Shown here: piece after piece, positions 9,009-17,447 of the stretch
Layout: each line of letters begins with the position of its first letter
How positions within the stretch are numbered: the stretch's first letter is position 1
Notes under the pieces: model-generated
Told to the model about the DNA's origin: nothing
What the model saw: the letters and a program-made list of their open reading frames with translations, nothing else
Databases searched by the model: none
Made by a program: the position numbers and the translations under genes
Assembly: GCF_900188235.1 (NCBI RefSeq)
Contig: NZ_FZNT01000007.1
Span: 60,982-124,981, forward strand
DNA length: 64,000 bases
DNA from: Lutibacter agarilyticus
Lineage (GTDB): Bacteria > Bacteroidota > Bacteroidia > Flavobacteriales > Flavobacteriaceae
Direction: 5' to 3'

Positions 9009-9028
9009 ATTCCTGCGTAGGCAGGAAT
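9009..9028. repeat. Short palindromic repeat ATTCCTGC-GTAG-GCAGGAAT
   Basis: A perfect 8-bp inverted repeat with a 4-nt loop lies in the 68-bp gap between the two metH genes. Its sequence resembles the dispersed TTCCTGC/GCAGGAA palindromes I associate with Bacteroidetes intergenic regions. It could act as an mRNA hairpin inside the transcript. The dispersed nature is from memory and is not shown by this window, which has one copy that I noticed. Confidence 0.5.
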
Positions 9029-9042
9029 CTATTTTCAAAAAA

Positions 9043-11724
9043 ATGAATACAGAAAAAAAATATTTAAAACTATCGGGTCTAGAGCCTTTAGTAATTACTC
9101 CAGAAAGTAATTTTATAAACGTTGGTGAACGTACCAATGTGGCTGGTTCTCGTAAGTTTTTACGATTGATAAAAGAAGAGAAATTTGATGAGGCGCTAGC
9201 AATTGCTCGTCATCAGGTTGATGGTGGTGCGCAAATTATCGACATTAATATGGATGATGGTTTGTTAGATGGAAAAGAAGCAATGGTTCGGTTTATGAAC
9301 TTAATTGCTGCAGAACCAGATATTGCACGTGTTCCAATCATGGTTGATAGCTCTAAATGGGAAATTATTGAAGCTGGTTTGCAAGTAGCTCAAGGTAAAT
9401 GTGTAGTGAATTCTATTAGTTTAAAAGAAGGAGAAGCTCAATTTATTGAGCATGCAAAGAAAATAAAAATGTATGGTGCGGCTGTTATTGTAATGGCTTT
9501 TGATGAAGTTGGGCAAGCGGATAATTATGAAAGACGTGTAGAAATTGCAAAACGTTCTTACGATGTTTTAGTTGATAAAGTTGGCTTCCCTTCTGAAGAT
9601 ATTATTTTCGATTTGAATGTTTTTCCAGTTGCAACAGGAATGGAAGAGCATAGAAGAAATGCCATAGATTTTATTGAAGCTACACGTTGGGTTCGTGAGA
9701 ATTTACCAAACGCAAACGTAAGTGGAGGTGTAAGTAATGTGTCGTTTTCTTTTAGAGGAAACAATGCCGTGCGTGAAGCAATGCACTCGGTATTTTTATA
9801 TTACGCCATTAAAGCAGGTATGAATATCGGAATTGTAAATCCGGCAATGTTGGAAGTTTACGATGATATTCCAAAGGATTTATTAGAGCACGTTGAAGAT
9901 GTTATTTTAGATAGAAGAGAAGATGCAACAGAGCGTTTATTAGATTTTGCAGAAAGTGTGGTGAGCACCTCAAAAGAACGTAAAGTCGATTTAAGTTGGA
10001 GAGAAAAACCTTTGCAAGAGCGTATTACACATGCTTTAGTAAAAGGCTTGGATGAGTTTATTGTTGAAGATGTTGAAGCGGCTAGACTAGAAGCTTCAAA
10101 ACCAATTGAAGTTATTGAAGGTAATTTAATGGCTGGTATGAATGTAGTTGGAGATTTGTTTGGTTCGGGTAAAATGTTTTTACCTCAAGTAGTAAAATCA
10201 GCCCGTGTCATGAAAAAAGCAGTGGCTTATTTGTTACCTTTTATTGAATTAGATAAAGGGGGTGAGAGTCAATCGAACGGGAAAATATTATTGGCAACTG
10301 TAAAAGGTGATGTACACGATATTGGTAAAAATATTGTAGGTGTTGTTTTAGGTTGTAACAATTATGATATTGTAGATTTAGGAGTCATGGTTCCTCCTGA
10401 AAAAATTATTCAGGCAGCGAAAGATGAAAATGTAGATGCGATTGGCTTGAGTGGTTTAATTACACCTAGTTTAGATGAAATGGTGTATTTAGCAAAAGAA
10501 ATGGAACGTCAAAATTTTGAAGTTCCGTTGTTAATTGGTGGTGCTACAACTTCAAAAGCGCATACTGCTGTAAAAATTGACCCTCAATATAAAAATGCAG
10601 TAGTTCACGTGCATGATGCATCAAGAGCGGTTACTGTAGTTGGAGATTTATTAAATAAGAGAACCAATCAACAGTATGTTGGAGATATAAAGGCTAATTA
10701 TGTAAAAGTTCGTGAAGGTTTTGCAAACAGATCTAGTAAAAAAGAATATGTTTCTTTGACTGATGCACGAAAAAATAAATTCAACATTGATTGGAATAGT
10801 ACAACTATTACAAAACCTAACTTTGAAGGAATTCAAGTTTTTGAAGATGTTGATTTAACAAAATTAGTTGATTATATAGATTGGACTCCGTTTTTTAGAA
10901 CCTGGGAATTGGCAGGGAAATATCCTGCCATTTTAAAAGATAAAGTAGTTGGAGTGGAGGCTACAAATTTGTTTAGCGATGCTAAAATGTTATTAGCTCA
11001 AATTTTGAATGAAAAATTATTAACGGCAAAAGCTGTTTTTGGAATTTTTCCTGCGAATGCTGTAGGTGATGATATTGAAATTTATGGTGATGTAGGTAGA
11101 AATGAAGTGGAAGCTAAGTTTGTGACTTTGCGTCAGCAATCAAAAAAGAAGGAAGGTATTGCAAACATTGCATTGGCCGATTTTGTAGCACCTAAAGAAA
11201 CGGGAGTTGAAGATTATATGGGAGCATTTTGTGTGTCTACAGGTTTTGGAACGGCTGAATTAGCTGCTGAATTTGAAAAAGACCACGATGATTATAATTC
11301 GATAATGATTAAGGCATTAGCTGATAGATTGGCTGAAGCTTTTGCGGAATATTTACACGAAAAAGTACGTAAAGAATATTGGGGGTATGCTTCAAATGAA
11401 GTGTTATCTAACCAAGATTTGATTAAGGAAGAATACAAAGGTATTCGTCCGGCGCCAGGTTATCCTGCTTGTCCAGATCATACTGAAAAGTTGACTATTT
11501 GGGATTTATTAAGTGTAAAAGAAACCATTGGGGTTGAATTGACAGATAGTTTGGCTATGTGGCCGGCAGCATCAGTTTCGGGATATTATTTTGGGAACGA
11601 AAAATCTAAATATTTTGGTCTTGGTAAAATTACTGAAGAACAAGTGAAAGATTTTTCAATTAGAAAGAATATGGATTTAGAAACGGCTAAAAAATGGTTG
11701 AATCCTAATTTGGCGGAAAATTAA
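9043..11724 (+). CDS. metH: Methionine synthase, pterin/B12/reactivation modules (split MetH, C-terminal part)
   Basis: The 893-residue protein holds the remaining MetH domains. The pterin-binding domain begins with [15 protein letters not shown] and binds methyl-tetrahydrofolate. The cap and cobalamin-binding Rossmann domain has the lower axial histidine in [18 protein letters not shown]. The SAM-binding reactivation domain is at the C-terminus with [12 protein letters not shown]. All core motifs are intact. It completes the two-gene methionine synthase with the gene upstream and is followed by metF, which makes its methyl-THF substrate. Probably co-transcribed under the SAM-I riboswitch. 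Confidence 0.96.
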   Translation: MNTEKKYLKLSGLEPLVITPESNFINVGERTNVAGSRKFLRLIKEEKFDEALAIARHQVDGGAQIIDINMDDGLLDGKEAMVRFMNLIAAEPDIARVPIMVDSSKWEIIEAGLQVAQGKCVVNSISLKEGEAQFIEHAKKIKMYGAAVIVMAFDEVGQADNYERRVEIAKRSYDVLVDKVGFPSEDIIFDLNVFPVATGMEEHRRNAIDFIEATRWVRENLPNANVSGGVSNVSFSFRGNNAVREAMHSVFLYYAIKAGMNIGIVNPAMLEVYDDIPKDLLEHVEDVILDRREDATERLLDFAESVVSTSKERKVDLSWREKPLQERITHALVKGLDEFIVEDVEAARLEASKPIEVIEGNLMAGMNVVGDLFGSGKMFLPQVVKSARVMKKAVAYLLPFIELDKGGESQSNGKILLATVKGDVHDIGKNIVGVVLGCNNYDIVDLGVMVPPEKIIQAAKDENVDAIGLSGLITPSLDEMVYLAKEMERQNFEVPLLIGGATTSKAHTAVKIDPQYKNAVVHVHDASRAVTVVGDLLNKRTNQQYVGDIKANYVKVREGFANRSSKKEYVSLTDARKNKFNIDWNSTTITKPNFEGIQVFEDVDLTKLVDYIDWTPFFRTWELAGKYPAILKDKVVGVEATNLFSDAKMLLAQILNEKLLTAKAVFGIFPANAVGDDIEIYGDVGRNEVEAKFVTLRQQSKKKEGIANIALADFVAPKETGVEDYMGAFCVSTGFGTAELAAEFEKDHDDYNSIMIKALADRLAEAFAEYLHEKVRKEYWGYASNEVLSNQDLIKEEYKGIRPAPGYPACPDHTEKLTIWDLLSVKETIGVELTDSLAMWPAASVSGYYFGNEKSKYFGLGKITEEQVKDFSIRKNMDLETAKKWLNPNLAEN

Positions 11725-11772
11725 TTGAAATTTAAAAAAACCTGTTAGGTTTGCAAAAGCCAAAAGCCAAAA

Positions 11773-11860
11773 GTTGCGTTAGCGATAGAAGTGGTATCCT
11801 TTTTTGAAGTGCAACGTAAAAAAAGATATAACGTATAGCGCGACCTGAAAGGAAACGCCC
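11773..11860. repeat. Putative dispersed intergenic element between metH and metF
   Basis: A stretch richer in G+C than its surroundings, GTTGCGTTAGCGATAGAAG through GCGCGACCTGAAAGGAAACG, separates metH from metF. It contains an inverted repeat (TATCCTTTTTT with AAAAAAAGATA, loop GAAGTGCAACGT). Very similar blocks (GCGATAGC...GGATAGCGCGACCCG...GAAACGCC) are, from memory, common between genes in Flavobacteriia. It could be a miniature element or a processing site. No ORF is present. Confidence 0.5.
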
Positions 11861-11941
11861 AAAAAGAGAAAGTTAAAAAGTTGTAAAGGTTTTCGCTGTT
11901 AAAGCTAAAGGCGAATTGCTAAATGCAAAAAGCATAAAAGA

Positions 11942-12898
11942 ATGAAAGTAACAGATCATATTAAGCAAGCAAACGGTAAAACATTGTTTTCGTTTGAGAT
12001 TGTACCGCCTCAAAAAGGGCAGAATATTCAGGATTTATACAATAATGTAGACCCGTTAATGGAGTTTAAACCACCTTTTATTGATGTAACAACTTCTCGT
12101 GAGGAGTATGTTTATATTAAGAAGGAAAACGGGTTGTTAGAGCAAAAAATGACACGTATGCGTCCGGGCACTGTTGGTATTTGTGCTGCGTTAAAATACA
12201 AATATGATGTAGATGCAATTCCGCATGTTTTATGTGGAGGTTTTACCAAAGAAGAAACAGAATATGTGTTGGTAGATTGCCATTATTTAGGTTTAGACAA
12301 TATTATGGCGTTGCGTGGTGATGCTATGAAACACGAATCGTTTTTTATTCCAACAGAAGGAGGAAACCGATATGCTTCAGATTTGGTAGCTCAAATAAGA
12401 GAATTAAACGAAGGGAAGTATTTACATAATATTATTGAAACCAATAATAAACCAGATTTTTGTATTGGTGTTGCAGGATATCCTGAGAAACATTTGGAAG
12501 CACCAAGTATGGAAACAGATTTGCGTAGATTGAAAGAGAAAGTTGATGCTGGAGCCGATTACGTGGTAACCCAAATGTTTTTTGACAATGCGAAATATTT
12601 TGAATTTGTAGAAAAAGCAAAAAGTATTGGGATTACCGTGCCTATTATTCCAGGTATAAAACCTGTGGCTGTAAAAAGACATCAACAAATTTTACCGCAA
12701 ATTTTTAGATTAGATATGCCTGAAGATTTAATTTCGGCCATTGAAAGTTGTAAGGATAATAAGCAAGTTCGTGAGGTAGGAATTGAGTGGGCAATTCAAC
12801 AATCTAAAGAATTGATTGCTAACGGAGCGCCTGTAGTACACTTTTACTCTATGGGTAAATCGGACAATATTAAAAAAATAGCGAAAGAAGTGTTTTAA
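11942..12898 (+). CDS. metF: Methylenetetrahydrofolate reductase
   Basis: The 318-residue FAD-dependent TIM-barrel enzyme reduces 5,10-methylene-THF to 5-methyl-THF. Recognised by FSFEIVPPQKG near the N-terminus, the GLDNIMALRGDAM loop, FCIGVAGYPEKH, and the ADYVVTQMFFDN and PIIPGIKPV segments that line the flavin and folate pocket. It lies 217 bp after metH, with a repeat element in between, and supplies the methyl donor for that enzyme, so the three genes form a methionine module. Length is normal for MetF. Confidence 0.96.
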   Translation: MKVTDHIKQANGKTLFSFEIVPPQKGQNIQDLYNNVDPLMEFKPPFIDVTTSREEYVYIKKENGLLEQKMTRMRPGTVGICAALKYKYDVDAIPHVLCGGFTKEETEYVLVDCHYLGLDNIMALRGDAMKHESFFIPTEGGNRYASDLVAQIRELNEGKYLHNIIETNNKPDFCIGVAGYPEKHLEAPSMETDLRRLKEKVDAGADYVVTQMFFDNAKYFEFVEKAKSIGITVPIIPGIKPVAVKRHQQILPQIFRLDMPEDLISAIESCKDNKQVREVGIEWAIQQSKELIANGAPVVHFYSMGKSDNIKKIAKEVF

Positions 12899-12955
12899 TT
12901 ACCTTAAAAATCAGTTTTTTTAATAGTTTCATAAATAAAAGTAATAAATGTTGAA

Positions 12956-12985
12956 TTGTAATGGTGAAATATTTATGTACTTTTG
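12956..12985 (+). promoter_or_regulatory. trxA promoter
   Basis: TTG at 12956-12958 and TACTTTTG at 12978-12985, separated by 19 bp, match the Bacteroidetes -33/-7 promoter pattern. It lies 39 bp before the trxA start codon. Confidence 0.65.
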
Positions 12986-13024
12986 TCGAAGTTTAATTAG
13001 AGTTATTAATTTAAAAAATATATT

Positions 13025-13342
13025 ATGGCATTAGAAGTAACAGATGCAACCTTTAACGAAGTAGTTTTACAATCAGATAAACCAGTAATGGTTGATTTTT
13101 GGGCTGCTTGGTGTGGACCTTGTAGAATGGTTGCTCCAATAATGGATCAATTAACTTCAGAATATGAAGGAAAAGCAGTTATTGCAAAAGTAGATGTTGA
13201 TGCAAATCAAGAGTTTGCAGCAAAATATGGAGTAAGAAATATTCCAACTGTTTTAGTTTTTAAAGGTGGAGAAGTTGTTGAAAAGCAAGTAGGTGTTGCT
13301 CCAAAAGCAACATATGCTCAAAAAATTGACGCACATTTATAA
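13025..13342 (+). CDS. trxA: Thioredoxin
   Basis: The 105-residue protein has the canonical WCGPC redox site (Cys30 and Cys33), the upstream DFWAAW strand and the NIPTVLVFKGGE cis-proline loop. It has no signal peptide, so it acts as a cytoplasmic disulfide reductase. It is monocistronic: its own promoter lies upstream and a strong hairpin terminator downstream. Length and motifs are typical of TrxA. Confidence 0.96.
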   Translation: MALEVTDATFNEVVLQSDKPVMVDFWAAWCGPCRMVAPIMDQLTSEYEGKAVIAKVDVDANQEFAAKYGVRNIPTVLVFKGGEVVEKQVGVAPKATYAQKIDAHL

Positions 13343-13368
13343 AATATACTTAAAAAATATTTTTAGGA

Positions 13369-13395
13369 AGCCTGGCAATTTTGCCGGGCTTTTTC
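13369..13395 (+). terminator. Rho-independent terminator after trxA
   Basis: Hairpin AGCCTGGC-AATT-TTGCCGGGCT followed by a run of T. It lies 27 bp after the trxA stop. Confidence 0.85.
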
Positions 13396-13426
13396 TATTT
13401 ATATAGTATATTTACTTTATTAATAA

Positions 13427-14356
13427 ATGCATATGGATAATTTATCAGTACAACATCTTTCTGAATTAAATAACCTTGAATTGTTAGCGAGTCAGGTTGT
13501 TGAAGGATTTATTACAGGAATGCATAAAAGTCCATTTCACGGTTTTTCGGTCGAATTTGCTGAGCACAGGCTATATAACAAAGGTGAAAGTACTCGGCAC
13601 ATTGATTGGAAACTATATGCGAAAACTAAAAAGTTATTTATAAAGCGCTACGAGGAAGAAACAAATTTGCGTTGTTATTTAATTATAGATAATTCTGCAT
13701 CTATGCATTATCCCATAATTAAAAACCCGACACTAGATAATTTATCAAAAATTGGATTTTCAGCAATTGCTTCGGCTGCCTTAATGGAATTATTAAAGCG
13801 TCAAAGAGATGCGGTTGGTTTAAGTGTGTATAGTAATGAAGTTGAATATTATTCACCAGCAAAAGGTAGTGATAGGCATAGAAGAATGTTGTTGTCTAAA
13901 TTAGATCAACTTTTAAAAGAAGATTCTAAAGCCACAACAGAGACTTATAAGGTATTACACGAAATTTCAGAGAAGGTTCATCAACGGTCACTTATATTTC
14001 TTTTTACAGATATGTTTCAAACCGATAAAAACGAAAAAGAGTTGTTTGAAGCTTTACGCCATTTAAAATACAATAAACACGAGGTGGTTTTGTTTCATAC
14101 CTACGATGGAAAGCTTGAGTATAACTTTGATTTTGAAAATTCTCCCAAAAAATTTGTGGATGTAGAAACGGGTGAAGAAATTAATTTATACGCTTCATCT
14201 GTAAAACAACAATACAAAGCTGAAGTTGAAAAATATTTTAACGAGTTGAAAATGAAATGTATGCAGTATAAAATAGAATATGTTCCTGTGGATATTCATA
14301 AAGGATTTCATCAAATTTTGATATCATATTTAACAAGTAGAAAAAACTTTTTGTAA
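13427..14356 (+). CDS. DUF58 domain protein
   Basis: A 309-residue soluble protein with the DUF58 hallmarks: GFSVEFAEHRLYNKGESTR, HIDWKLYAKT and a vWA-like strand with LIIDNSASM whose D-x-S-x-S residues can bind a metal. DUF58 proteins usually work with a MoxR-type ATPase and vWA proteins in membrane or chaperone-like assemblies. Here no moxR neighbour is present; upstream is trxA and downstream the tRNA-Asp pair. Two possible starts, ATG at 13427 and 13433, differ by two residues. Specific function unknown. Confidence 0.9.
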   Translation: MHMDNLSVQHLSELNNLELLASQVVEGFITGMHKSPFHGFSVEFAEHRLYNKGESTRHIDWKLYAKTKKLFIKRYEEETNLRCYLIIDNSASMHYPIIKNPTLDNLSKIGFSAIASAALMELLKRQRDAVGLSVYSNEVEYYSPAKGSDRHRRMLLSKLDQLLKEDSKATTETYKVLHEISEKVHQRSLIFLFTDMFQTDKNEKELFEALRHLKYNKHEVVLFHTYDGKLEYNFDFENSPKKFVDVETGEEINLYASSVKQQYKAEVEKYFNELKMKCMQYKIEYVPVDIHKGFHQILISYLTSRKNFL

Positions 14357-14372
14357 ATTTTCACAAAAACCT

Positions 14373-14402
14373 TTGTAGATATAAAAAACCCGCTTATATT
14401 TG
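14373..14402 (+). promoter_or_regulatory. Promoter of first tRNA-Asp
   Basis: TTG at 14373-14375 and TATATTTG at 14395-14402 with a 19-bp spacer. The tRNA starts 18 bp after the -7 box. The -7 box is repeated before the second tRNA (14570-14577) but a TTG at the matching distance is not seen there. Confidence 0.65.
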
Positions 14403-14419
14403 CATCCGCTAAGAGCAAC

Positions 14420-14493
14420 GGTCTGGTAGTTCAGCTGGTTAGAATACCTGCCTGTCACGCAGGGGGTCGCGGGTTCGAGTCCCGTCCAGACCG
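14420..14493 (+). tRNA. tRNA-Asp (GTC)
   Basis: Acceptor stem GGTCTGG pairs with CCAGACC, discriminator G. The anticodon arm is CCTGC-CTGTCAC-GCAGG with anticodon GTC, and the T arm has GTTCGAGTC. CCA is not encoded. Confidence 0.97.
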
Positions 14494-14494
14494 C

Positions 14495-14524
14495 AAAAAG
14501 CATCTCAATTGAGATGCTTTTTTT
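14495..14524 (+). terminator. Terminator of first tRNA-Asp
   Basis: Symmetric hairpin AAAAAGCATCTC/GAGATGCTTTTT immediately after the tRNA. Confidence 0.85.
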
Positions 14525-14594
14525 ATGCAATTTATTTAAAATTAATAGTGTTAGTTTAAATGAAATATGTATATTTGCATCCGCTAAGAGCAAC

Positions 14595-14668
14595 GGTCTG
14601 GTAGTTCAGCTGGTTAGAATACCTGCCTGTCACGCAGGGGGTCGCGGGTTCGAGTCCCGTCCAGACCG
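14595..14668 (+). tRNA. tRNA-Asp (GTC), second copy
   Basis: Identical in sequence to the first copy 175 bp upstream, with the same anticodon GTC and intact stems. It is part of the tandem duplication and has its own terminator. Confidence 0.97.
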
Positions 14669-14669
14669 C

Positions 14670-14699
14670 AAAAAGCATCTCAATTGAGATGCTTTTTTT
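14670..14699 (+). terminator. Terminator of second tRNA-Asp
   Basis: Same hairpin as the first unit, AAAAGCATCTC/GAGATGCTTTT with a T run. Confidence 0.85.
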
Positions 14700-14741
14700 A
14701 TGCGATTTATTTAAATTCATAAAAAATAAAATTAAAAGCAT

Positions 14742-14777
14742 AAAAAAACCAGAGGACTATCTCCTCTGGTTTTTTTC
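14742..14777. terminator. Bidirectional terminator
   Basis: Hairpin CCAGAGG/CCTCTGG with A runs on the left and T runs on the right. It lies between the rightward tRNAs and the leftward secreted-protein gene, 21 bp from that gene's stop, so it can end both transcripts. Confidence 0.85.
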
Positions 14778-14798
14778 TATTTAAAAATAGGGTAAGAT

Positions 14799-15782
14799 TT
14801 ATTCGTCTTCTTTAACCTCAACTATTTCATACATGTTTTTTCCGTCAACTTGTATAGGTTGGTAATAGGTGTCTCCAAATTGTACATAGGTAATATCTCC
14901 AATTTTCACTTCTTCTCCACCTTCAGGTAAGTTAGGAACAATGGTTCCTGCTGTGGCAGGCACAACCGTATAACCTTCATCTGATTTTTCATAGTAGGCA
15001 CCACCATAATAGTAATTGTTGGTGGTATCGTTGACGACGACTTTTTCAGTTTCTTTTGGTAGTGTTTTAACTGTTGCTCCTACCGGAGCTTGTACAACTG
15101 TATAACCTCCATCTGAAGAAACATAATAAACCCCTGAGTCGAAATGATATTTTTGGTTTTCGATACTAATAATAATTGCAGTTGTTGCTAGTGTGGCCAC
15201 AAAGAAACCCCATGGGTGCCAAACAGGTCCCCAGTAAAATGGTCTGTAAGGATGGTAGAAGTATGGTCTATGGCAGTAATATCTATGTCCGCCATATCTG
15301 TATGGCGGTCTAGTATAATGTCTAGAACTAGCGTTTACTCTAGTGTTGTTTCTGTTAATATTTATGTTCTTACTGTTGTCAATATTTATGTTTCTTTTGC
15401 TGTTATCTATCTTATTACCCTTGTTTTTATTATTTGTGGTAGGTCGCTTATTTGTTGTTTTATTATTTGTAGTAGGACGTGTTGTTGGGCGATTTGTTGT
15501 CGCTTTATTTGTGCTAGGTCTTGTTGAAGGTCTTGTTGTTGTTTTTTTATGACCTCCATTTATTGATCTATTGTTAGTTGAAGGTCTTGTACTTGGTTTA
15601 CTTGTAGAAGGTCTTGAAGTTGTTGGTCTGCTAGTTGATGGTCTAGAAGCTGAGTGTCCTCCTCCGCCTCTAGAAGCTGAGTGTCCCATTCTTTGAGCAT
15701 TCATTCCTAAAGGAAGTACCACTGTTAGTGAGAATATAAATATAATAGATTTTATATTTTTTATAATTTTATTTGATGTCAT
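14799..15782 (-). CDS. Secreted DUF6515-type protein with Thr/Arg/Pro/Ser low-complexity region
   Basis: The 327-residue protein starts with a signal peptide ending near MNAQ. Residues about 40-150 are low complexity, built from repeats such as SRPTTSRPSTSKPST and RPTTNNK, giving a basic, probably disordered linker. Then comes a Tyr/His/Trp/Pro-rich stretch (about 155-195), a short hydrophobic segment and two or three copies of a GxYYxxxxxGYTVVxAPxG unit. This matches my recollection of DUF6515. It is probably an envelope protein of unknown role. Its partner upstream (24 bp) is a DUF2092 protein, and such pairs recur, which suggests a joint function at the outer membrane. Confidence 0.72.
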   Translation of the reverse strand: MTSNKIIKNIKSIIFIFSLTVVLPLGMNAQRMGHSASRGGGGHSASRPSTSRPTTSRPSTSKPSTRPSTNNRSINGGHKKTTTRPSTRPSTNKATTNRPTTRPTTNNKTTNKRPTTNNKNKGNKIDNSKRNINIDNSKNININRNNTRVNASSRHYTRPPYRYGGHRYYCHRPYFYHPYRPFYWGPVWHPWGFFVATLATTAIIISIENQKYHFDSGVYYVSSDGGYTVVQAPVGATVKTLPKETEKVVVNDTTNNYYYGGAYYEKSDEGYTVVPATAGTIVPNLPEGGEEVKIGDITYVQFGDTYYQPIQVDGKNMYEIVEVKEDE

Positions 15783-15805
15783 AATAAGATCGTTAAATGT
15801 TCAAT

Positions 15806-16531
15806 TTATTTTTTCTTAGCAAGTATTTTAATTTTTTTTGCGTTTTCTGGAGGCGTAAATTCAAAAATAGATTCAGGAACTTTAGGGTTTAGTTGCCAGT
15901 TGCTAAAAGTAGCCTCATAGTGTGAATTGTTTTTTTCTTTATAAATAATTAAATATTTTTTAGGTGTTCTGTAGGCGTTATTTGATACCCAGTATTGAAC
16001 AATCATTTCATCATTTTCAGCTTTAATATGAAAACACTCTTCATTCTCAATTGCTACTTTTCCTATATATTGAATGTTTTGAAAATCATTCAATAAGTCA
16101 TCTGTAAAAGCAGGGTAGAAAAAATCAGCAGCAGGAAATTGAATTCCATAATCAAAATGCAATTTGTCAATTGTAGCAATAGTGTTTTCCGGAGCTTCAA
16201 TTAATACATAATTATTTTCAGTATAAGAATAATAAGCAACCTGCTCTCCATTATACCAAAACCCTTTTTTACCGTTATTTCCTTCAATATGTGATAACAT
16301 TTTGTTTGGGCCTGAGAAAATAATATCTGATGTAATGAATTTTTTAATCAAACCATAATCAGGATCTTTACTATCAAAAGAACTAGATAAGCTAAAAGAG
16401 CACGATTCTAGTTCTCCAATTACATCACTCATATGATCTAAAATAAGAATGGCTGTAGGGTCAATTTTTTTTGTTTGGGCAGTGATACAAATAGAAAATA
16501 GCAATGCAAAAAATAGTGAGTAATTTTTCAT
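15806..16531 (-). CDS. DUF2092 family periplasmic protein
   Basis: The 241-residue protein has a signal peptide (cleavage after CITAQ). Its body resembles DUF2092: LDHMSDVIGELESCSFSL near the N-terminus, a GFWYNGEQVAYYS strand, and the AADFFYPAFTDDL segment. The fold is like that of lipoprotein carriers (LolA/LolB-type half-barrel) that shield hydrophobic ligands; the exact ligand is unknown. It lies directly before the DUF6515-type gene on the same strand and is probably co-transcribed with it. Confidence 0.72.
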   Translation of the reverse strand: MKNYSLFFALLFSICITAQTKKIDPTAILILDHMSDVIGELESCSFSLSSSFDSKDPDYGLIKKFITSDIIFSGPNKMLSHIEGNNGKKGFWYNGEQVAYYSYTENNYVLIEAPENTIATIDKLHFDYGIQFPAADFFYPAFTDDLLNDFQNIQYIGKVAIENEECFHIKAENDEMIVQYWVSNNAYRTPKKYLIIYKEKNNSHYEATFSNWQLNPKVPESIFEFTPPENAKKIKILAKKK

Positions 16532-16808
16532 TTAATTTTAGGTTTTTAAACTTATTTTAAAGGTTTTATGATTTTTTTATAGCAATAAAAGGGGGCTATT
16601 AACAAACTTAGTAAAAAAAAATTAATTAAAAAGATTTAATTTGTAGATGGAGTAGTTATAGTAATGATACGTTAGTTTACTGATTTATTAATAGAGCAGA
16701 GCGAATTAATAAATGAGTATTAAATGAATTTAAAAACAGTAGTTAGAATACGAAAGATATTATGGGGTAATATCCCAATGAAGAATATGTATATAGTAAT
16801 TAATTAGC
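16532..16808. other. AT-rich intergenic stretch without recognised gene
   Basis: Nothing convincing is seen on either strand. It should contain the promoter of the leftward DUF2092 gene. Confidence 0.4.
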
Positions 16809-16958
16809 TTAACTGCTGTAATTTTTTACAAACTCTTCAAACGGCATTGGTTTTAAATTTCTTGCTTTATAATGGGCTAAATATGTTTGGTAATTTCTTT
16901 TAGCAAACTGAATAACTGCATCTGAAGTGCAATACTCATATATAGAACTTGATTTCAT
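16809..16958 (-). CDS. Small hypothetical protein, 49 residues
   Basis: A leftward ORF starts with ATG at 16958 and reads MKSSSIYEYCTSDAVIQFAK, continuing to KARNLKPMPFEEFVKNYSS. The composition is that of a real soluble helical protein (Tyr, Lys, Glu and Phe spread evenly) and not of translated AT-rich spacer. I do not recognise the family. It lies alone in a 0.9-kb gap between the secreted-protein pair and the polysaccharide operon. No clear terminator follows. Confidence 0.5.
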   Translation of the reverse strand: MKSSSIYEYCTSDAVIQFAKRNYQTYLAHYKARNLKPMPFEEFVKNYSS

Positions 16959-17189
16959 GTTGAATAGAATTAGGGGTTAAATAATATTAACAATAATTTA
17001 TGCTTAATTTTTGTTGCTATAAAATTAGCTTAATTTAAATTAAAAATCAAGTGAATTTACCGTTTAGCACTGAAAAACAGTAGTTTGTATGGAAAAAACG
17101 TCTATTTGTGTGGAAAAGCAGTATATTTTTAATGGGTAATTTAGATTGCTTCTTAAAATAGTGTTATTTTATTTATGTAATTAGAAATC

Positions 17190-17447
17190 TATATTTGTAC
17201 GTAAGTGAAAATAGATAATAATTGGTTATTTTCGCATGCGGTATCAATGAAAGAATCATATAATAGGAATTATTTTCAGCTTGTGTTCCATTTTCAAAAA
17301 GGTTGCTACTGATAAATCGAAGATAAATTAACAGAAATTCAGTTAGCCAAATACGCGGAAAAATGAAGAAATATTTTATGTTGAAATTCCTAATAGGAAA
17401 GATCCTTTAAAAATATATATAGTATTCATCTATAAAAACAGACAAAA
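17190..17447 (+). promoter_or_regulatory. Promoter and long leader of the nucleotide-sugar operon
   Basis: TATATTTG (17190-17197) is a perfect -7 box, but no clear TTG is at the -33 position. Transcription from there would leave an untranslated leader of about 240 nt before the dehydratase gene. The leader contains short complementary segments (AGGAATT...; AATTCCTAATAGGAA) but no ORF. Long leaders occur before Bacteroidetes surface-polysaccharide operons; any regulatory role here is inferred. Confidence 0.45.

Larger units (their letters stand above)
14395..14715 (+). repeat. Tandem duplication of a tRNA-Asp transcription unit
   Basis: Two units about 146 bp long start 175 bp apart (14395-14540 and 14570-14715). 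Each contains TATATTTGCATCCGCTAAGA, an identical tRNA-Asp and an identical terminator; the right ends differ by single bases (ATGCAATTTATTT versus ATGCGATTTATTT). Confidence 0.9.

Noticed and set aside
14330..14741. Two leftward ORFs with VWTGLEPATPCVTGR in their translations
   Set aside because: They are antisense readings of the two tRNA-Asp genes, a well-known false annotation.
15216..15552. Two rightward ORFs rich in Val/Phe/Leu opposite the secreted DUF6515-type gene
   Set aside because: Shadow translations of the Thr/Arg/Pro/Ser low-complexity region on the other strand.
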